10,792 bases of DNA, from positions 1-10,792 of the forward strand of contig JASLAE010000170.1 in the NCBI GenBank assembly GCA_030147305.1. The letters are read 5' to 3'. Shown in pieces: positions 7,118 through 10,792 of this stretch. The notes beneath the pieces are model-generated. The model was not told the origin of the DNA. It saw nothing but the letters and a program-made list of their open reading frames with translations, and made no database searches. Within the stretch, counting starts at the first letter, position 1, and each line of letters starts with the position of its first letter. The stretch is from Cesiribacter sp. GTDB lineage: Bacteria > Bacteroidota > Bacteroidia > Cytophagales > Cyclobacteriaceae. A program made the position numbers and the translations under genes.

Positions 7118-8548
7118 TTAAAGCGTTTGTGCGAGTTTTAGGGCACTGCGCAAAGCACCTAATTTATTATGCACCTCCTGTAATTCCCCATCCGGACTAC
7201 TTTTGGCTACTACCCCGGCGCCAGCCTGATAATACAGCATCTGGTCTTTGCTCAGGAAGGACCGAATCATGATCGCATGGTTAAACATGGGCATTTTGTC
7301 GCTGCTGTTGAAACCCATAAATCCTATGGCGCCGCCATAATAGCTGCGGGGTGTTGGTTCTATCTGTTCAATCAGCTGCATGGCCATGTGTTTGGGAGCC
7401 CCACTGAGGGTGCCTGCCGGAAAGGTATCGGCCACCATTTGTACCGGATTTATATCAGCATCCAGGGTACCCTCTACCATGGACACCAGGTGAATCACGT
7501 GCGAATAAAATTGTATTTCCTTCAGTTTTTTGACTTCAACAGAATGCCCGTGCCGACTTAAATCATTGCGGGCCAGATCTACCAGCATTACATGTTCTGA
7601 ATTTTCTTTAGGATCCTGGGAAAGTTTACGGGCCGATTCTGCATCTGCTTCGTCGTTACCAGTGCGGCGAAAGGTGCCGGCAATTGGGAATATTTGTGCT
7701 TTATCTCCCTTCATCACCAGCTGAGCCTCAGGGGAAGATCCAAAAATACGGAAGCTCCCATAATCGAAATAAAACAGATAGGGTGATGGGTTGATGCTTC
7801 TTAAGGCACGGTATACATTGAAATCGTCGCCTTTGTAGGGTGTCTGAAAACGGCGGCTCAATACGATCTGAAATACATCCCCGCGCTGGCAATGTTCTAT
7901 GCCCTGCTGCACCATCTGCAGAAAATCTGCATCTTCCATATTGGCAGTTTCCTGCCCGCTGGTTTCAAAATTATAAGATGGAAGGTTTTTATTCTGCAGC
8001 ACCGACTCCAGGTTTTCCAGTCCATTGCTCTCTGCAGTTACCGATAAACCATGCTCAAAAAGGTGGAGTTCATTTCTGAAATGATCCAGCACAATCACAT
8101 AGCGGTATATGCTATAATGGAGTTCGGGAATCTGGTTATTTGCCGCTAAGCTTAAATCCTCGAAATACTGCACGGCTTCGTAACTCATGTACCCAAACAA
8201 ACCTCCGGAGACAAAACGCTGGTATGGCTCCTGTGCAGAAAAGGATGCCGAGAACTGGTATAATTCATCGATGGCCTGCTGCCGTTTTTCGATGTTCAGC
8301 TGTCGCCGGTGCCCATTGGGGTAAGTAAGCTGAAGCAGCTTTTGCTGCAGCGAGAAGGTAGCCAGTGGTTCGCAACAAATGTAGCTGAAGCTGTTATCGG
8401 CACTGTGATAATCTGAGCTTTCCAACAACACCGCATTCCGGTAACGGTCCCGTAATTTCAGGTAAATGCTTACGGGTGTATGGGTATCGGCCAGCAGCTT
8501 TTTGCTTTTGGTAGCCAGGTTAAAAATATGATGCTCTATTGATTCCAT
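7118..8548 (-). CDS. trpE: Anthranilate synthase component I
   Basis: With TrpG, converts chorismate and glutamine to anthranilate, the first committed step. The 476 residues include the N-terminal regulatory region with LLESS (41-45), the element that binds tryptophan in feedback-sensitive TrpE, so allosteric inhibition is likely. The chorismate-binding domain shows GGLFGYMSYEAV (115-126), PIAGT (288-292), EHVMLVDLARNDL (318-330), FPAGTLSGAPK (376-386) and QAGAGVVAKSSP (441-452). PIAGT with Ala, rather than PIKGT with Lys, separates it from aminodeoxychorismate synthase. It has no Trp residue. The ATG lies 24 bases past the T-run of the leader terminator. An AT-rich inverted repeat (8555-8568) sits just before it. 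This is the first structural gene, directly under attenuator control. Confidence 0.96.
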   Translation of the reverse strand: MESIEHHIFNLATKSKKLLADTHTPVSIYLKLRDRYRNAVLLESSDYHSADNSFSYICCEPLATFSLQQKLLQLTYPNGHRRQLNIEKRQQAIDELYQFSASFSAQEPYQRFVSGGLFGYMSYEAVQYFEDLSLAANNQIPELHYSIYRYVIVLDHFRNELHLFEHGLSVTAESNGLENLESVLQNKNLPSYNFETSGQETANMEDADFLQMVQQGIEHCQRGDVFQIVLSRRFQTPYKGDDFNVYRALRSINPSPYLFYFDYGSFRIFGSSPEAQLVMKGDKAQIFPIAGTFRRTGNDEADAESARKLSQDPKENSEHVMLVDLARNDLSRHGHSVEVKKLKEIQFYSHVIHLVSMVEGTLDADINPVQMVADTFPAGTLSGAPKHMAMQLIEQIEPTPRSYYGGAIGFMGFNSSDKMPMFNHAIMIRSFLSKDQMLYYQAGAGVVAKSSPDGELQEVHNKLGALRSALKLAQTL

Positions 8549-8554
8549 TCTTTT

Positions 8555-8568
8555 ACTAAAAATTTAGT
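8555..8568 (-). repeat. AT-rich inverted repeat before the trpE start
   Basis: ACTAAA and TTTAGT (8555-8560 and 8563-8568) are perfect inverted arms two bases apart, so a real hairpin would use five pairs or fewer with a 4-base loop. It lies between the attenuator T-run and the trpE ATG, leaving only a short A-rich stretch before the start. It may affect ribosome access or may be chance in AT-rich sequence. Confidence 0.35.
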
Positions 8569-8572
8569 GCAT

Positions 8573-8603
8573 AAAAAAAGCCCACTGTGAACAGCGGGCT
8601 TTT
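8573..8603 (-). terminator. trp attenuator terminator (segments 3:4)
   Basis: On the minus strand, AAAAGCCCGCTG (8603-8592) pairs with CAGTGGGCTTTT (8587-8576) around the loop TTCA (8591-8588): a 12-bp stem with one G-U pair, running into seven T (8579-8573). This is a textbook intrinsic terminator. It stands upstream of trpE rather than after a gene, and its 5' arm and loop contain the antiterminator partner strand (8595-8587), so it can form only when that strand is free. Confidence 0.92.
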
Positions 8604-8632
8604 GATAGCTCTATGCATAGGTACATACCAAT

Positions 8633-8641
8633 GCTGTTCAC
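8633..8641 (-). promoter_or_regulatory. Antiterminator strand (segment 2), overlapping the leader-peptide stop
   Basis: GTGAACAGC on the minus strand pairs without mismatch with 8595-8587 inside the terminator hairpin. The UGA stop of the leader peptide (8640-8638) is part of this strand, so a terminating ribosome would cover it. Confidence 0.85.
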
Positions 8642-8697
8642 GTGCGGGATTCCCGAGCGTGCCACCACCATGCCATATGTACAGATTGATTCTTCAT
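8638..8697 (-). CDS. trpL: trp operon leader peptide (19 residues, WWW)
   Basis: Reads MKNQSVHMAWWWHARESRT and stops at TGA. Three consecutive TGG codons are residues 10-12, three of the 19 residues, while TrpE, TrpD, TrpC and TrpA contain no Trp at all. Its role is to sense tRNA-Trp charging by ribosome stalling, not to make a working protein. The ATG at 8697 is directly preceded by an in-frame TAA, so translation cannot begin further upstream in this frame; a second in-frame ATG at codon 8 could also start a 12-residue version. There is no Shine-Dalgarno, as usual in this phylum. The WWW-His-Ala-Arg ending resembles the WWWAR ending of rhizobial trpE leader peptides, as I recall them. Confidence 0.9.
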   Translation of the reverse strand: MKNQSVHMAWWWHARESRT

Positions 8698-8704
8698 TTA
8701 TGGA

Positions 8705-8725
8705 GGCAATTAAAAAATCATTGCC
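8705..8725. repeat. Inverted repeat just upstream of the trp leader
   Basis: GGCAAT (8705-8710) and ATTGCC (8720-8725) are perfect inverted arms with an AT-rich centre of nine bases. The spacing puts the arm centres 15 bases apart. It lies 7 bases before the trpL ATG, where the operon promoter should be, so it could be an operator or a weak 5' hairpin. A poor promoter match overlaps it (TTG at 8736-8734, 21 bases, then TAATTG at 8712-8707), but I would not rely on it. Confidence 0.35.
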
Positions 8726-8727
8726 AT

Positions 8728-8768
8728 GAAAAGCAAGCGCCAGCCATCAAAAATTTTCAGACTGGCGC
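8728..8768 (-). terminator. Probable terminator of the bTHX gene
   Basis: GCGCCAG (8768-8762) and CTGGCGC (8743-8737) on the minus strand form a perfect 7-bp GC-rich stem with an 18-base loop, followed by TTGCTTTTC. It starts 23 bases after the thx stop codon. The T-run is interrupted and the loop is long, so some readthrough into the trp leader is possible. Confidence 0.55.
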
Positions 8769-8791
8769 ATAAACTTTACATTTATTCTGAA

Positions 8792-8950
8792 TTATTTCTT
8801 TTTGTCCTTGGCAGCCGGCTTCTTCTCAGCCTTGGCAGGTGCTGCCGGTTCTTCAGTCTTAGTGACTTTATTGCTTAGTCTTGGGCGCATGTTTCCAAAG
8901 CTACCCATCGATATTTTGCCTTTTTTGGTTTTTTTATCTCCTCTTCCCAT
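8792..8950 (-). CDS. thx: Small ribosomal subunit protein bTHX
   Basis: A 52-residue, very basic protein beginning MGRGDKKTKKGKISMGSFGN, followed by MRPRLS. It fits the bTHX (Thx) family, whose members start M-G-K/R-G-D-K-K-[ST]-[RK]-[RK]-G-K and have a G-[ST]-[FY]-G core. Known Thx sits at the head of the 30S subunit and is thought to stabilise packing with 16S rRNA. The family core ends near residue 26; the rest is a low-complexity Lys/Ala/Pro/Glu tail ending in KDKKK, longer than in the Thermus protein (about 26 residues). Its ATG at 8950 is preceded by AT-rich sequence without a Shine-Dalgarno. It has its own putative promoter and terminator and no functional link to the trp genes. It is short enough to be missed by automatic gene callers. 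Confidence 0.88.
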   Translation of the reverse strand: MGRGDKKTKKGKISMGSFGNMRPRLSNKVTKTEEPAAPAKAEKKPAAKDKKK

Positions 8951-8989
8951 GGTTGTGGTTCGTTGATTGTATGCTTACTTATTTTTGTG

Positions 8990-9021
8990 TGAATATAGAT
9001 ACAAGTCTTAATACCTGCAAA
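8990..9021 (-). promoter_or_regulatory. Putative promoter of the bTHX gene
   Basis: On the minus strand, TTTG (9021-9018), a 20-base spacer, then TATATTCA (8997-8990), a partial match (four of six fixed positions) to TAnnTTTG. Transcription would start near 8983, giving a leader of about 33 bases before the ATG at 8950. It lies in the 89-base gap after the peptidase stop. Confidence 0.4.
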
Positions 9022-9039
9022 CACATGCTTGGTTAGTGT

Positions 9040-10792
9040 TTACCAAATGATTACCCGCTCATTTTCGGGACGCCACATTTTATCGCCTTCTTTGATATCA
9101 AATGCATCGTAGAAGGCCTGCATGTTCACCAGCGGACCATTGCCCCGGTACATGGCTGGCGAATGTGGATCAGTTAACACCTGGGTGCGCAGGAATTCCT
9201 GGCGATATTTGGTACGCCAGATGGTAGCCCAGGAGATAAAGAATCGTTGCTCCGGAGTAAATCCATCAATCTCGCCGGGATGGCCATTTTGTTTTAAGTG
9301 GCGCTGCAGGCCGTCATAGGCTACATTCAAACCGCCAAGGTCACCAATATTTTCTCCCAGCGTAAACTGACCATTAACAAAGACGCTGTCAATGGGCTGG
9401 TAAGCATCGTATTGTTTCACCAGTTTGCCGGTTCTTTCAGAGAAGAGCTGCAGATCTTTTTCTGTCCACCAATTTTTCAGATTTCCTTCTGCATCGTACT
9501 GGCTGCCCTGATCATCGAAACCATGAGAGATTTCGTGGCCTATCACAGCGCCTATGCCGCCATAGTTTACTGCAGCATCTGCCCTGTAATCATAGAAAGG
9601 CGGCTGAAGAATGCCGGCAGGAAATACAATTTCATTGAAAGTTGGGTTGTAATAAGCATTAACTGTTTGCGGTGTCATGCCCCATTCGGTACGGTCTACA
9701 GGATTACCCAGCTTATCCATCATATAGTTGAACTGAAATTCACGGCCATTCAGCACATTCTCGTAAAAAGAAGCACTATCGCCGGCAGCCACCTCAAGGT
9801 CACCGTATTCTCTCCACTTGTCGGGATAGCCAATTTTTACAGTAAACGTACTCAGCTTCTTAAGGGCCATTTCTTTGGTAGAATCAGACATCCATTCCAG
9901 ACCACGGATTCTGTCCCCGAAAGCTGCCTTGATGTTGTCTACCATCTCTTCTGCTTTGGCTTTTGCCTCAGGCGGAAAAGCATCTGCTACGTATATCTTA
10001 CCAATGGCTTCGCCCACCACATCGTCGGCTTCGCCAATAACCCGCTTCCAGCGAGGGCTGTTATCGGTAATGCCACGCAGGTATTTGCTATAAAAATCGA
10101 AATTGGCCTGTACAAAATCATGATTCAGATAAGGGGCCGCATCAGTTACCTGGCGCCAGCTAAGATAAGCTTTCAGGTCTTCCAGTGAACGACCTTTCAA
10201 TACTTTATCAAATTGCTCCATAAAGGCAGTCTGCATAACGTTTACCGAATCTACCTTTTGGGCGCCTATGCCACTGAAATAGCTTTCCCAATTAACTGTT
10301 GGGGTTAGCTTTTTCAGTTGGGCAACAGACATTTTATTATATGTTTTATAAGGATCACGCCGATCTTCTTTGCTGAGCATAGCTTTGGCAAGCTCGGTTT
10401 CAATTGCCATGATAGATTGAGCCTTTTGGGTTGGGTTATCAAGGCCGGCTTTCTGCAGCATATTACCGACAAATTCAACATACCTTTGCCGAACCTCTTT
10501 AGACTTGGCATCTTCATTGAGGTAATAATCGCGTTCTGGCAAACCTATGCCACTGGCATATAGGTTTACAATATTCAGGCTGCTGTTTTTATCATCTGGC
10601 CCTACCCATATGCCGTAGAAGCTGCCAATGCCTAATTTATCATCCTGCACCAGAAAATCCTGCAATTCCTGCTTTGTCTTGATCGCCCGAATTTTATCCA
10701 GATAAGTTTTCAGCGGTGCAATACCCTGTTGTTCTGCCCTCAGGGAGTCCATTCCAATACGGTAGAATTCTGCTGCTTTGCGCTCATCGCTG
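9040..10792 (-). CDS. M13 family zinc metallopeptidase (neprilysin-like), 5' end outside the window
   Basis: Only the last 583 codons are in the window. The frame stays open through the edge (SDERKAAEFYRIGMDS), so the first ATG seen (10752) is internal; about 100 N-terminal residues, including any signal peptide, are missing compared with typical M13 lengths near 680. The active site is intact: HEISH (9537-9523) gives two zinc-binding histidines and the catalytic Glu, and ENIGD (9354-9340) gives the third ligand. The substrate-binding NAYYNPTFNEIVFPAGIL and the C-terminal NGPLVNMQAFYDAFDIKEGD are typical. It ends in ERVIIW where eukaryotic relatives end in a CxxW motif. Bacterial members are usually exported lipoproteins or periplasmic proteins that cut small peptides; location cannot be judged here. 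It lies 89 bases upstream of thx and is probably a separate unit. Confidence 0.93.
   Translation of the reverse strand, partial: SDERKAAEFYRIGMDSLRAEQQGIAPLKTYLDKIRAIKTKQELQDFLVQDDKLGIGSFYGIWVGPDDKNSSLNIVNLYASGIGLPERDYYLNEDAKSKEVRQRYVEFVGNMLQKAGLDNPTQKAQSIMAIETELAKAMLSKEDRRDPYKTYNKMSVAQLKKLTPTVNWESYFSGIGAQKVDSVNVMQTAFMEQFDKVLKGRSLEDLKAYLSWRQVTDAAPYLNHDFVQANFDFYSKYLRGITDNSPRWKRVIGEADDVVGEAIGKIYVADAFPPEAKAKAEEMVDNIKAAFGDRIRGLEWMSDSTKEMALKKLSTFTVKIGYPDKWREYGDLEVAAGDSASFYENVLNGREFQFNYMMDKLGNPVDRTEWGMTPQTVNAYYNPTFNEIVFPAGILQPPFYDYRADAAVNYGGIGAVIGHEISHGFDDQGSQYDAEGNLKNWWTEKDLQLFSERTGKLVKQYDAYQPIDSVFVNGQFTLGENIGDLGGLNVAYDGLQRHLKQNGHPGEIDGFTPEQRFFISWATIWRTKYRQEFLRTQVLTDPHSPAMYRGNGPLVNMQAFYDAFDIKEGDKMWRPENERVIIW

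Larger units (their letters stand above)
8573..8697 (-). ncRNA. trp operon leader: ribosome-mediated transcription attenuator
   Basis: The leader holds all parts of a classical amino-acid attenuator. A short reading frame carries three adjacent Trp codons (8670-8662). Segment 2, GTGAACAGC (8641-8633), is perfectly complementary over 9 bp to segment 3, GCTGTTCAC (8595-8587); with two single-base bulges the helix can gain five more pairs outward (8647-8642 with 8585-8581). Segment 3 is also the terminator's 5' arm and loop, so 2:3 and 3:4 exclude each other. A possible segment 1 pairing is GTACATA (8682-8676) with TATGTAC (8627-8621), which would enclose segment 2. Inferred logic: with little charged tRNA-Trp the ribosome stalls at the Trp codons, 2:3 forms and transcription continues; with ample Trp it reaches the UGA inside segment 2, blocks it, and 3:4 terminates. 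The elements are seen; the mechanism is known from enteric trp and inferred here. Confidence 0.9.

Noticed and set aside
7118..8548. PabB (aminodeoxychorismate synthase) instead of TrpE
   Set aside because: PIAGT rather than PIKGT, the LLESS feedback motif, the Trp leader directly upstream and the complete trp operon all favour TrpE.
8698..8791. T-box, TRAP-binding triplets or a TrpR operator for the trp operon
   Set aside because: No T-box sequence and no repeated GAG/UAG triplets. The only inverted repeat (8705-8725) does not resemble the enteric trp operator. The Trp-codon leader explains regulation better.
9298..10188. 296-codon open frame on the plus strand
   Set aside because: It lies antisense to the M13 peptidase, whose active-site motifs are intact. 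Its own translation has no recognisable domain.
10750..10752. ATG at 10752 as the true start of the peptidase
   Set aside because: The frame upstream continues without a stop to the window edge, and its translation (SDERKAAEFYRIG) fits the M13 family, so the start is outside the window.

Overview
The window comes from a bacterium of the phylum Bacteroidota, most likely the Cytophagales/Hymenobacteraceae side. Four things point there: gene starts lack Shine-Dalgarno sequences, putative promoters follow the TTTG / TAnnTTTG pattern, a bTHX ribosomal protein is present, and the protein sequences are Bacteroidota-like (for example KHGNYGVSSACGSS in TrpD). I cannot name the genus. Every gene I can support lies on the minus strand, so transcription runs from high to low coordinates.

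Layout in transcription order. (1) 10792-9040: the 3' part of an M13-family zinc metallopeptidase, cut by the window edge. (2) 8950-8792: a 52-residue bTHX ribosomal protein gene, with a possible promoter before it and a hairpin terminator after it. (3) 8697-8573: a trp leader. It encodes a 19-residue peptide with three tandem Trp codons, followed by a 9-bp antiterminator pairing and a mutually exclusive intrinsic terminator. (4) 8548-1727: a complete tryptophan operon in the order trpE-trpG-trpD-trpC-trpF-trpB-trpA, with no fusions. (5) 1705-692: a type I-beta DAHP synthase gene as the last cistron. (6) 621-589: a strong terminator closing the operon. (7) 491-1: a gene-free stretch, purine-rich on the minus strand, with imperfect repeats and a good promoter match reading out of the window.

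The operon makes tryptophan from primary metabolites. DAHP synthase feeds the shikimate pathway; TrpE/TrpG make anthranilate from chorismate and glutamine; TrpD, TrpF and TrpC carry it to indole-3-glycerol phosphate; TrpA/TrpB finish. Control appears two-layered: feedback on TrpE through its LLESS motif, and ribosome-mediated transcription attenuation at the leader, which would set expression of all eight genes. The leader is the most notable find. Its stop codon lies inside the antiterminator strand, so a ribosome finishing the peptide would itself block antitermination. The seven Trp enzymes hold only five Trp residues in 2156, which fits an operon that must be translated while Trp is scarce.
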